This document shows, piece by piece, positions 34,740 to 45,890 of a DNA stretch of 64,000 nucleotides. The notes beneath the pieces are model-generated. The model worked only from the letters and a program-made list of their open reading frames with translations. It searched no databases and had not been told where the DNA came from. Each line of letters starts with the position of its first letter. Position 1 is the first letter of the stretch. Position numbers and translations under genes: made by a program. Source of the DNA: Apium graveolens (taxonomy: Eukaryota; Streptophyta; Magnoliopsida; Apiales; Apiaceae); the NCBI RefSeq assembly GCF_009905375.1, contig NC_133647.1, forward strand, positions 138,503,263 through 138,567,262. The letters run 5' to 3'.

Positions 34740-35510
34740 GGTATTGAGAAGCAAAAGCTCTAATGTTAAAAGCTATAATGAGAGTCTGTGCAATAGACTT
34801 GAAAGAATTTGGAATGATCACTTAACACAGATTGATTTTTCTTACGATAATAGATCATATGTCAGTATTGAGATATCGCCTTATGAGATCCTTGAGGGAA
34901 GACAATGTCGATCTCCCTTATGTTAGGATGAAGTTGTAGAGCGCAAGATGCTCGGACCCGCAGTAGTCCAAAGGATCAAGGATATAATAGATTTTAATCA
35001 GAGGACGGCTGGTAGTAGCCCAAGATGGGAACTCGAAGTATGTTGATTTGACACGAAAGGACAAGGAATAGGAAGTGGGGGACCTAGTGTTGTTATAGGT
35101 ATTCCCTTGGAAATGAAGGATGAGGTTCGGAAAGAAAGGGAAGCTAAGTCCACGAATTGTTAGACCCTTGGATATATTAAGACATATTGGGAAGATAGCA
35201 TATGAGCTAGCCCTACCCCCGAATATGTAGCAAGTTCATAACGTGTTCCACGTATCAATGTTAAGAAAATGTAATTCGGATGCCAGATAAATAGGGGCAT
35301 ATGAGCGCATAGACATGCAACCAGACGTAACCTATATGGAGCAACCAGGAAGGGTTATAGATCGAAAAGGGACAAGTGCTTAGGAGAAGGGTTATCAAAC
35401 TAGTCAGAGTTTGGTGGTAGAACCATAATGTGGAAAATTGACTAGAGAGTTAGAAGGCACAATGCTAGAAAAACATCCTGAACTGTTTTCTATCTGATTC
35501 CGGGACGGAA
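34740..35510 (+). pseudogene. T1 integrase C-terminal part and chromodomain remnant
   Basis: A 60-codon open stretch (34744-34926) covers the integrase region with W-(N/D)-(D/E)-H-L, F-S-Y-(D/N)-N and C-R-S-P-L, and ends at a TAG where K has tryptophan. Further on come K-L-S-P-R, A-Y-E-L-A-L-P and H-N-V-F-H-V-S-M-L (about 35140-35270). A degraded chromodomain with E-K-H-P-like residues lies at about 35380-35500. The order agrees with a Tekay-type chromovirus. Confidence 0.75.
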
Positions 35511-35517
35511 TCCTTTT

Positions 35518-35529
35518 AAGGAGGGGAGA
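35518..35529 (+). other. T1 polypurine tract
   Basis: AAGGAGGGGAGA lies directly before the 3' LTR at 35531. T2 has a close variant and T3 its complement. Confidence 0.85.
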
Positions 35530-35530
35530 C

Positions 35531-38500
35531 TGTAATAACCCCAGTTTTTGGAAATTTTTGAAACCCTTATGAATAGTGTTTTTGCTGAATGAGAAAACTT
35601 TTCATGCCACACTATGTAGGGGTTCTGATATGGATATTCTGAGATTTTATTAGTACTTTATATGGGATATAAGTGTATGTAAAGATCGTCAGAATCCAAA
35701 TCCGAACACTTTGATTTTTCCCGGAAATACACTAGATACGGAAAGATTTGAGAAAAAGGTAACAGGATAAAAAGGATTTAAATTAAAGGATTATAGGAGA
35801 GGATCATAAAAGGAATATAATATATTGAGAAAGGTTAAGGGAACCTAAGTAATAAGATCCCGGGTATGATCCTTCAAACGATAAACGAAAACGAAAGTTA
35901 AGCGAACCGTATAACAGATCAGCGGTCATTAGGCAAACAATTAGGAAGTTAATCAAAGGGATTAGAGAGGATGATGTTACCCAACCAATGAGAAGAGGAC
36001 AAGGAGGGGAGGATGACATCATGAGGATGACACAAGCATGACATGGGAAGGAAGGAGATGTGGTGGCTTTTTAACCACACAAAATCAAGGGCAACTAGGT
36101 AATTTACTAAAACAAACACAAAAATCAAACCAACCAAGCCAAGCAAATCATTTTTCATCAAAATCAAAAAGAAACCAAGGCATTGTTCTTCATGCTCTCG
36201 GCCAAAACAGAACCAGAACACTAAAACTGCTGTATCTCCTTCATTTCTCACTCAAATATTGTGTTCTATATCTCATTGGAAAGGTATTGAGATGGCCTAC
36301 AACTTTTGTTCACAAGTCTCATCAAAATAATCATGGTAAGACTCTCATTTTTACAGTTCTTTAAATCGGACTTTTAGAAACTTCAAAGCCTAACTTTGTG
36401 TTCTTAATTTCTTTGGAAAGATCAAGCTTGTAGGAGGCTCCCTAAGGCTTCCTAGCAACTTAACACCTCCCAAGGAAGGTATAAACTTCAAACCCTAGCC
36501 TTTACTTTATTTGTTAGTAAGTTTAATGGTTGGTGTTGTGAAATGAGAAGCATGGATTGTGATTATTAGTAGTTTGGTTTGATTTGGAAGTGTTTTTGGT
36601 AATTGAAGCTTGATTATAGTTCATAGGTCGTGATTGTGGTTGTTTGAGTTGAAAACCTCGGAGATTATGGACTGATGTGGTATGGTTTAGGTGAAGTTTT
36701 GTTGTATTGATGGTTATGAGTTGGTTGGTGGTTAATTGGAGTAGTTTAAACATTGGTAATCGCGTAAATATAGCCGTCGTAACGTCCGATTTTCTTTGGA
36801 CTGTTTTTGTGCATAACATTAGGACCCGAGAACCCCCTGCTAGATTATGACCACTACCATGTTTAGATAGCTCATGTTACGAGCTTTGTTTTGATATGTA
36901 GTTCGTTTGATTCCGATGTACGGTTTAGGAGAAACGACCGTTTTAAGTAACGGCATTTCGCGAACGAAACTTTTCCTCTCACCTTACTTTGAAACATAGG
37001 TTAAAGACCAAAAAGGGTTAATTAGTGTATGAAACAATTATGGTAAGAGTGTTAGGCAGTTGGTAAGACACTCGCGAAGGAATCGCCTTAAAACTTGTAA
37101 TGGTTAAATTATAAAAAATGGTGGAGCCGAGGGTACTCGAGTCACTTAAGAGAATCAGTAAGCGCAAAATGAGCGTTAGAGTCTGAGTTGGTTAGAGTAT
37201 AGATTTACAAGTGACTTTGGTTTAATTCCAACTTACTTGTTGTTTATAGGTTACCAGACTCGTCCCGAGCCATTCGTAACCCCGAGTCGCTCAGGCAAGT
37301 TTTCTACCCGATATACTGTTGTTGTGATGTAAATATATGTATATGCATTATCTTGTGATAGTGCATGATTGTTATTAGCAAATTTTGCGATATATTGGAG
37401 CATGCTGATATGGTATATATGCATGTCTGTTTCGTAATCTGGTTATCTATCTGTTGATTTCAATGCTTATAGTTGCATAATACCTATGCTAGAAATAAGC
37501 AAGTAGTTGCGTATACCCTTAGTATAGGGGATAAAAGGTGAACATATTTCTAAACCGGGAGTCGATGTTCCCGAGTATATTATATATATATATATTTATA
37601 TATATATGGATATAGTTTTTAAAACTATGGATCGAATAAGGTTTATTCGATACCTTTATTTTACTTAATTGAATATTAATTTGAGTATTCATTCGAGGGC
37701 TTATGACTCAGTTTATTTTATTATTTGAATATTATTTGAATATTCATTCGAGGGCTTATGACTCAGTTTATATTATTATTGAATATTACTTGGATATTCA
37801 TTTGAGGATGTATGACTCCTTTATTTTATGGATATTATTTATAGTATTCATTCGAGGTATTATGACTCCGCTTATTACTTAATAATATTCTTTATTGTAT
37901 TAAAGAATAAGGTGTCGATAATCAAACTTACTTTTGATTATTCAAATAAAGATATTACTTTCGTATAAGTATATCTTTGATTATTTGCTATTCATTTCAA
38001 GTATAAGTTTTAATACTTCTACTTCAATTATTTTATAAAGATTATTCTTTAAGGGAATATTATTTAAATAATAATATTCAGACATTTTCTAAATATTCTG
38101 GGGACTGATTTACTTCATTAAATCAGCTTCACTCCAAACAATCTTAAAAATGTTTTGCGAGTCTTCAAAATGATTTTTTTAAAAGTTAGAGCGGATCCCA
38201 AAACTCATTTTTTTAAGATCCTCCTTTCGAAGGGGATTTAAATACTCGCTCAAAACCTGAGGGATCCGGCTCTGTGGTGTGTTTTATATTCGCAACAAGG
38301 TTGCTGTTTTGATAAATGAATTGATTACTTACCCAACACTCGGGAAGTAAAATTCTTGGAACAAGTTAATCCATTAACAGGCATCGCCTGGGAAATATCG
38401 GTGAGTTCTCCTTTCCAAATAGATACGACTTCTTGGTGGAGCCGTATCAACAAGTTTCTACTTGGGGAATGTGGGGACAAGCTTTACGTTTCAGAGTCAT

Positions 38501-39798
38501 GGATTTCATCTGAACTAGGAGTGGCGTAAGTGGCCGAGTAGCGCCGGCCCAGCCTTATTATATTGGCCCAAATGGCCTGGAAGTTCTGCTAAGGCGGTCC
38601 ATTCCTTAGGAGTTCAGTGTTCGGTTGACAAGTAAATCCGACAGGTTCTCCTCTACATGTAGAAAATGGTGGGGTTGTACTACTACGACTGATCATCGTA
38701 AGTGGTCTTCGTGGCGTGGCAAACTCCCGTAATGAGTTCATCATCCAATTGGATAATTTCTGCAACACTACCCAGAGCACTTCGATAGAAAGGCTACGGT
38801 TGGGCGATTGTTGAGTGTTGGCAGGGTCAAGTTTTCAAAATGATGTTTACATCAAATGAAGTATCTCGTAACTTCATTTTATTTTGATAATATTTTAAAG
38901 ATTTAATCTATTCAAATCTTGCCTTATAGTCTCATCTATGTGATGAACTTTTGAAGCTAATTATAACTTGAACGGTGGTAGTTCAAGTAGTATTTGGGAA
39001 AGATATAAGTATATTGGGGTATCTTGTAACTTGATCTTTTAAACTTATATCTAATTAATAATTGTCTTATGAATGACAAAGATTTTCAGAAAAACGTTGA
39101 GACAAGGGTAGATATATGAGATCACCTTGCAACGATATTTTTATACAGTTATAAACTGGAACTCTGTGTATATTATGCATGGAAGAGGACTTCCAAGATT
39201 TTGAAAAGTATATATGTATATATACTGAATATTTTGCGACTTTATCGTATTAAGATATTAAACTTGGTTCATTTCTTTTGACCAAGACTTTCATGAGTAC
39301 AATGAGAAGGCTCATATATTGTTAATCATTATACATATTATTTTGGTGGGCTTGCTGCTCACCCTTGCTTTCTTCTTTCATCACACAACAACAGATAGAA
39401 AAGATGAACAGGACCAAGCTCCCGATTCGCAAGCGGTTAGAAAACGTTATGCAGTCTTCTGAAAGCGTTGATGCCGCCGTAGCTGAGGTAGGAGCTACCA
39501 ATAGGCTAGGTTTTCAACTATTGATGAACCAGACTTATGTATAATATGAATTGTAATAATGGCAAGGAATATGTAAATTTATTTAGAACCTTTTTAAGGT
39601 GTAACGGTTTATAATTGTGGAATATAAGGACTTGTGTTATTTTTGAGTGTTCATCTCTGAGACTATAACGTGTGGTGTGTGTGTTTATTGTGGGGTCACA
39701 GTACAGAGTAGTTGATTATTTATTAAGATTGGGTGTTATTAAGGGAAATGGAACTCGTGACAACCCGGATCCCCGACCCCGGATTTGGGGGTGTTACA
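35531..39798 (+). repeat. T1 3' LTR (4,268 bp)
   Basis: This is a near-identical copy of 25715-29987, with scattered substitutions and a shorter TA microsatellite (about 37580-37608). Its last 66 bases are open in the frame of H pol and add 22 codons to the front of the pol frame at 39799, an accident of insertion. Confidence 0.95.
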
Positions 39799-39803
39799 CT
39801 GGA
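39799..39803. repeat. Right target-site duplication of T1 (CTGGA)
   Basis: This matches 25710-25714 exactly. Confidence 0.97.
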
Positions 39804-41796
39804 GGTGGACAAGGCCAAGGTGGGAGTCATTGAAAATCTTCCCCCACCTAATTCTGTGAAAGGAATCTGTAGTTTTCTTGGTCATGCGGGTTTTTATCGG
39901 CGATTCATCAAGGACTTTTCAAAGATATCTAAGCCGTTGTGCAATTTGCTTGAAAAAGATGTGCCTTTCAAATTTGATGATGATTGTTTGGCAGCATTCG
40001 AGACTCTCAAGGAGAGTTTGATCATGGCACCAGTCATTACAGCACCAGATTGGACAGAACCATTTGAGATGATGTGTGATGCGAGTGATTATGCGGTAGG
40101 TGCAGTTCTGGGACAGCGCAAGAAAAATCTCTTCCATGTGGTCTACTATGCGAGTAAGACTTTAAATGGTGCCCAATTGAACTACACCACTACTGAGAAG
40201 GAGCTTTTGGCTATAGTCTTTGGCTTTGAGAAATTTCGATCTTATCTGCTTGGTACGAAAGTAACAGTATTCACTGATCATGCAGCTATTTGCTATCTGG
40301 TTTCTAAGAAGGATTCGAAGCCGAGACTCATTCGTTGGGTGCTTTTACTTCAGGAATTTGAGTTAGAGATCAAAGATAGAAAAGGTACTGAGAATCAAGT
40401 AGCTGACCATCTCTCTAGGTTGGAGAATCCCGATTCTACTTCACAAGATAGGATGTTAATCAATGAATCTTTTCCGGATGAGCAGTTGTTTGCAATTCAC
40501 GAGGAAGAACCATGGTTTGCAGATATTGTAAACTATCTCGTCAGCAATATAATGCCTCTTAATTTGACATCCGCTCAAAAGAAGAAGTTTCTGCATGAGG
40601 TGAAGTGGTATATGTGGGATGAACCATATTTGTTTAGACAGGGAGCTGACCAGATCATCAGGAGATGTATCCCGTTCTGTGAGACGGAGGGGATATTACG
40701 AGACTGCCATTCCACGGTTTATGGTGGACACTATGGAGGTGAGAAGACGGCAGCTCGTATTCTGCAAGCAGGTTTTTTCTGGCCTACTTTGTTCAAGGAT
40801 GCTCATCAGTTTATTTTAAGGTGTGATCGTTGCCAAAGAGTGGGAAATTTGTCAAGGAAGGATGAGATGCCATTAAATGTGATACTTGAAGTCGAGGTCT
40901 TTGATGTGTGGGGAATCGATTTCATGGGGCCTTTTATCGCGTCTTGCAATAATCAGTACATCTTGCTGGCAGTCGATTATGTCTCAAAATGGGTCGAAGT
41001 TAAAGCTTTACCGACAAATGATGCAAAGGCAGTGCTAAATTTTCTTCATAAGCAAATTTTCACAAGGTTTGGAACACCTCGGGTAATCATAAGTGATGAA
41101 GGATCGCATTTTTGCAACCGTAAGTTCACTTCTATGATGCAGCGTTATAATGTGAATCATCGAGTAGCTACTGCCTATCATCCGCAAACAAATGGTCAAG
41201 CGGAAGTGTCTAACAGAGAGATAAAGCGTATTCTAGAGAAGGTTGTTTGTCCGTCTAGGAAGGATTGGTCTTTAAAGCTCGATGAAGCTGTTTGGGCTTA
41301 CAGAACAGCATACAAAACTCCACTTGGGATGTCACCGTTTCAGTTGGTGTACGGTAAGGGATGTCATCTACCGGCGGAGCTTGAGCATAATGCCAACTGG
41401 GCATTGAAGAAATTGAACCTGGATTTAGATGCAGATGGTAAGAAAAGAATGCTTCAGCTTAATGAACTTGATGAATTTCGACTTCAAGCGTACGAGAATA
41501 ATAAAATGTATAAGGAAAAGGTGAAGAGGTGGCACAATAGGAAGCTACATCCTAAGTTATTTGTGCCAGGGCAACAAGTTCTTTTATTCAACTCTCGGCT
41601 CCGACTTTTTCCTGGGAAGTTGAAATCAAGGTGGTCTGGACCTTTTATTGTCAAAACTGTGTTTCCACATGGAGCGGTGGAAATTTTTGAGAATGATTCG
41701 GACCAAGCATTCAAGGTTAACGGTCAGCGGTTGAAGCACTACTATGGGGACATGGCAAACCGAGAGGTGGTTAGTGCCATTTTGTTGACTACTTGA
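39799..41796 (+). pseudogene. H pol, second part: RNase H and integrase, long open frame
   Basis: After T1 the H pol frame continues uninterrupted for about 665 codons to a TGA at 41794. It contains RT thumb residues, RNase H (Asp codon 40078-40080, Glu 40201-40203, Asp 40275-40277), an integrase zinc region (about 40700-40850), and a D-D-x35-E core (codons 40918-40920, 41095-41097, 41203-41205), then the C-terminal G-P-F motif. There is no chromodomain, consistent with Athila. All integrase catalytic residues are present, but the segment is cut off from its start by T1 and by upstream stops, so I list it as part of a broken gene. Translation from the ATG at 39733 inside the T1 LTR would be artefactual. 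Confidence 0.92.
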
Positions 41797-41929
41797 GAAA
41801 GGTACGGAACGTCAAGCTAATGATGAAAAAGAAGCGCTGCGTGGGAGGCAACCCATGAATTGTTGTTACAGGAACCCTTAGAAGTTAATAACCTATCCAA
41901 AAACACAAAAAAATCAGAAAACAGGGGCT

Positions 41930-42138
41930 GAAAATTTTTTTTTCCAGAGTCCCTCTGCGCGCCCGCGCAGCTATGCTGAGCGGTCGCGCAGGGGTCGAGT
42001 TCCAGAAAAATTTTTACAGTTCAGAAAAAAAAAAACACAAAAACAGTTTTAGCCCATAAACCCATGAATTGTTCCCACTACCCCATCATTTTATCCCTTA
42101 ATTCCCAAACCCTAATCTAATCCACACCCTATATATAC
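41930..42138 (+). promoter_or_regulatory. H GC-rich cassette and TATA-like box upstream of the env-position ORF
   Basis: A T-rich run and TCCAGA are followed by one copy of the same GC-rich unit as in the H LTR (41955-41991), then GGGGTCGAG. After an A-rich stretch CTATATATAC lies at 42129-42138, about 100 bp before the ATG at 42236, with a CT-rich leader between. The order T-run, TCCAGA, GC unit, GGGTCG, TATA repeats that of the LTR. Confidence 0.5.
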
Positions 42139-42235
42139 ATACACCTATCCTACATATCTCCCACAAAACTTCCTACACTTAAACCCTCTCACAAACATCA
42201 AAAATCAGTTCTTACACACTTTTATTCACGAATCA

Positions 42236-43408
42236 ATGGCACCCAAGAGAGCACGCACTATTGATAGCAGCAGCACAGTTCCTACTGCTGATTCATCGAG
42301 GGGTACTGCTGCAAGGCCTCGGTTAACTGATAGAGCTACGGAGGAGGAGTACACTAGGCTGTTGGGGAAGCCGATTCTGAAGGAGAGGGGGTTTTTACCA
42401 TCAGGGAGGGATGGTGAGTTGTTGCCCATGATTGCAGAGAAGGGGTGGATAGCTTTTTGTGAGTCACCTGAAGCAGTACCGATGAGCGTTGTTCGCGAGT
42501 TCTACGCGAACGCGAAGGCTGAAAAGAATGGGTTTTCTGTAGTCCGTGGGCTGACTGTTGATTATCATCCTGCGGCGATTCGCCGTGTGATTGGACAGCG
42601 AGAGAGGAAGCCCGAGGAGGAGAACTGGAATGAAAAGACTGCTGAGGATTTTGACTTGGATTTGATTTGTGCGACTCTCTGTCGACCGGGCACAGTTTGG
42701 ACCCGCAGTCCAGGCAATAATGAGTATCGTCACTTTCCGGCGATCACCATGAACAGGTATGCCCGTGCATGGAATGCATTTATATGTGCTAATATTTTGC
42801 CTTCTTCACATGCACACGAGGTCACAGTTGAGAGAGCACAGTTATTGTGGGGAATTCTGCATGATGAGTACTATGTGGACCTTGGTGAGTTTATCTACCA
42901 AGGAATTCTGAAGTTTTTGAGGGGAGCAAAGCATATGAACATCCCTTATGCATCCACGGTTACGAAGCTATGCCGAGCAGTGGGAGTGAACTGGCCGGCT
43001 CATGAGCAGTTGCAGTTGCCAGCAGCTCCGATTGATTCTGGCACTCTGAATGGGATACAGGAGTGGACCGGTGGTGAGCCTTAGGAGCATGGGCTGGGTT
43101 ATCGTCTTCCAGGAGGGCGTCCAGCATGAGGTGCTACTATGGCTAGGCCAGGGCGTGGTGAGGCTGGTTCTTCGAGAGCTCAGGAGGGTGCTGGGATGGG
43201 TGATGCCCAGTATAGGAGGCTTTCACGGCGGATGGATGCCATGTATGAGATGCAGAGCAGGTTTGCTCAGGAGCTCACCCTTGCGTTAGGGACTGCTTTT
43301 CGAGGCCTTAGAGCTGATATCCAGTGGCCAGTTTTTGGTGAGGACTCTGCATACCCACCGCCTGATACTCCACCCACTGAGGGTGATGATGATGATGACT
43401 CCGAGTAG
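42236..43408 (+). pseudogene. H env-position ORF (putative plant transposon protein type), with in-frame stops
   Basis: The frame is open for 282 codons (42236-43081), meets TAG at 43082-43084 and a TGA near 43127, and continues in the same frame to TAG at 43406-43408. It starts M-A-P-K-R-A-R (basic, nuclear-signal-like), has V-R-E-F-Y-A-N-A near residue 85, and ends in a proline then Asp-rich tail. It is homologous to A2 18021-19242. Both copies have stops around the same linker region, which could mean that the real product ends there. I see no signal peptide or membrane helix. The role is unknown; its position after pol is that of the Athila env-like gene. Confidence 0.8.
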
Positions 43409-43746
43409 GTATACCCTGTGTTCCTTTCTACTACTTTCACTGAGGACAGTGAAGATTTTTAGTTTGGGGGTGGTAGTTAAGGAATATTGTGTGTGTGTCA
43501 TTTAGTTGCATATTCATGATAGTTTAGTTCATATAGTTGCATAATTTATGCGATTTAGTTTTTTTTATGAATGTCATGTAGCTCATGCATTTACCATGAT
43601 CCCTTTTGCAATAAGTTATCGACTGAATTGTGATATTGATGCGAGTGTAGTGATAGCATTAAAGTGATATTAAGTTGTGTAGGTTGATATGCATGCTAGA
43701 AACAATTGTAAGTCCACTAAGTCTTAAAGAATGCGTAAGGGCTAGA
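43409..43746 (+). other. H untranslated region before T2
   Basis: AT-rich and collinear with A2 19243-19620. No ORF or RNA gene is seen. Confidence 0.7.
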
Positions 43747-43751
43747 TTGTT
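43747..43751. repeat. Left target-site duplication of T2 (TTGTT)
   Basis: This is repeated at 57814-57818. Confidence 0.96.
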
Positions 43752-45844
43752 TGTAATAACCCCAATTTTTGGAAATTTTTGAAACCCTTATGAATAGTGT
43801 TTTTGCTGAACGAGAAAACTTTTCATGCCACGCTATGTAGGGGTTCTGATATGGATATTCTGAGATTTTATTAGTACTTTATATGGGATATAAGTGTATG
43901 TAAAGATCGTCAGAATCCAATTCCGAACACTTTGATTTTTCCCGGAAATCCACTAGATATGGAGAGAATTGAGTATAAGGTAACAGGATAAAAAGGATTT
44001 AAATTAAAGGATTATAAGAGAGGATCATAAAAAGAATACAATGTATTGAGAAAGGTTAAGGGAACCTAAGTAATAAGATCCCGGGTATGATCCTTCAAAC
44101 GATAAATGAAAACGAAAGTTAAGCGAACCGTATAACAGATCAGCGGTCATTAGGCAAACAATTAGGAAGTTAAGCAAAGGGATTAGAGGAAGTGATGTCA
44201 CCCAACCAATGAGAAGAGGACAAGGAAGGGAGGATGACATAGCAATGTGATGTAAGCATGACATAGGGAAGGAGGAGATGTAGTGGAATTTTAACCACAC
44301 AAAACCAAGGGCAACTAGGTAATTCACTAAAGCAAACAACAAAAATCAACCAACCAAGCAAATCATTTCATTTTCATCAAACAAAACACAAAATTCTCTC
44401 TTCTTCTTCCTCATGCTCTCGGGTGGTTTCTTAAGAAATGGGAAGTCCAAGCTCCTCCACTTGTTATTTTCCAAGGTAATTATCCTAGCTCCTCCTAGTT
44501 AAGTTACATACTTCCTATAAGTTTAAGCTTCTAATTCCAAGCCAATCTTTTTCTATAAATCATCAAAGAAGATGGTGAATAGTGTTTTCAAGAACTAAAA
44601 TTTGTGTTCTTGAAGTTTTGTTTAGATTAAGCTTGGTTATGGGCTTTAAAGGTGATTCCAAGCCATCCTCTTGATTCTCCACTCTCCAAGGAAGGTATAA
44701 ACTACAAACCCTAGCTTTAGTTTTGAGTATTTAGGAATGGTTATGAGTAGTATAGTATATGTGAAGTATGAAACTTGTTTGTTTAAGAGTTTGGGTTGGA
44801 ATGGTGGTGATTGATTTGTTGAAATCTTAAGATTTGGTTAAAGAATGTAGTATAGTTTAAATTCAAGTTTTAGGAGTAAGTAAATGGATTATAATGAGTT
44901 GGTTTGGGGCTGTTGTAATGTATTTTGGATGGAGTTTGGATTGGGTTATGAATTGGGGTTGGATTGTGGTTGTTTTGAGTTGGTTTAAATTTGGGAAATC
45001 GCGTAAACATAGCCGTCGTAATGTCCGATTTACCGTAGACTGTTTTTGTTCTTAACATCAGAACCCTTGAACTCACTGCTAGGTTTTGACCATTGTCATG
45101 TTTAGATAGTTCATGTTACGAGCTTCGTTTTGATATGTGGTTCGTTTGATTCCGATGAACGGTTTAGGAGAAACGACCGTTTCAAGTAACGGCGTTTCAC
45201 GAACGAAACTTTTTCCCCTCGCCTTACTTTGAAATGTAGGTTAAAGACCGAAAAGGGTTAATTAATGCATGAAACATTTATGGTAAGTGTTTTAGGCAGT
45301 TGGTAAGTCACTCGCGAAGGAATCGCTTTAAAACTCGTAAAGGTTAAATTATTAAAAATGGTGGAGCCGAGGGTACCCGAGTGACTTAAGCGAATCAGTG
45401 AGCGCAAAACAAGCGTTAGAGTCTAAGTTAGTTAAAGTATAGATTTACAAGTGACTTTGGTTTAATTCCAACTTACTTGTTGCTTATAGGTTACCAGACT
45501 CGTCCCGAGCCATTCGTAACCCCCAGTCGCTCAGGCAAGTTTTCTACCCGTTATACTGTTGTTGTGATGAATATATGTATATGCATTATCTTGCGATAGA
45601 TGCATGTTGGTTAATTAGCAAATGTTGCGATATATTGAAGCATGCTGATATGGTATATATATGCATGCCTGTTTCGTATTCTTGATTTATATATCTGTTG
45701 GTTCAAATGCTTATTCGTTGCATAATACCTATGCTAGAGATAAGCGGTATTTGCATATACCCTTAGTATAGGGACCCAAAGGTGAAAATATTTTTCTAAA
45801 ACCGGGAGTCGAGGATCCCGAGTAGATTTTGTATATATGGATAT

Positions 45845-45890
<46 letters not shown>

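Larger units (their letters stand above)
25715..39798 (+). mobile_element. T1: giant-LTR, apparently non-autonomous Tekay-like element (14,084 bp)
   Basis: T1 has LTRs of 4,273 and 4,268 bp, an initiator tRNA-Met type primer site, a polypurine tract and a perfect 5-bp duplication. More than 60% of its length is LTR. The 5.5 kb interior contains recognisable but dead chromovirus pieces: RNase H-integrase, gag, RT, a second RNase H end, integrase end and chromodomain. Its LTR pair is nearly identical by eye, so it inserted recently despite having no working genes. It sits in the RT/RNase H part of H pol. Confidence 0.95.

Noticed and set aside
39733..39798. ATG in the T1 LTR giving a longer pol frame (687 codons)
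   Set aside because: The first 22 codons are LTR sequence that happens to be open in the frame of H pol; the real pol continues from before the insertion.
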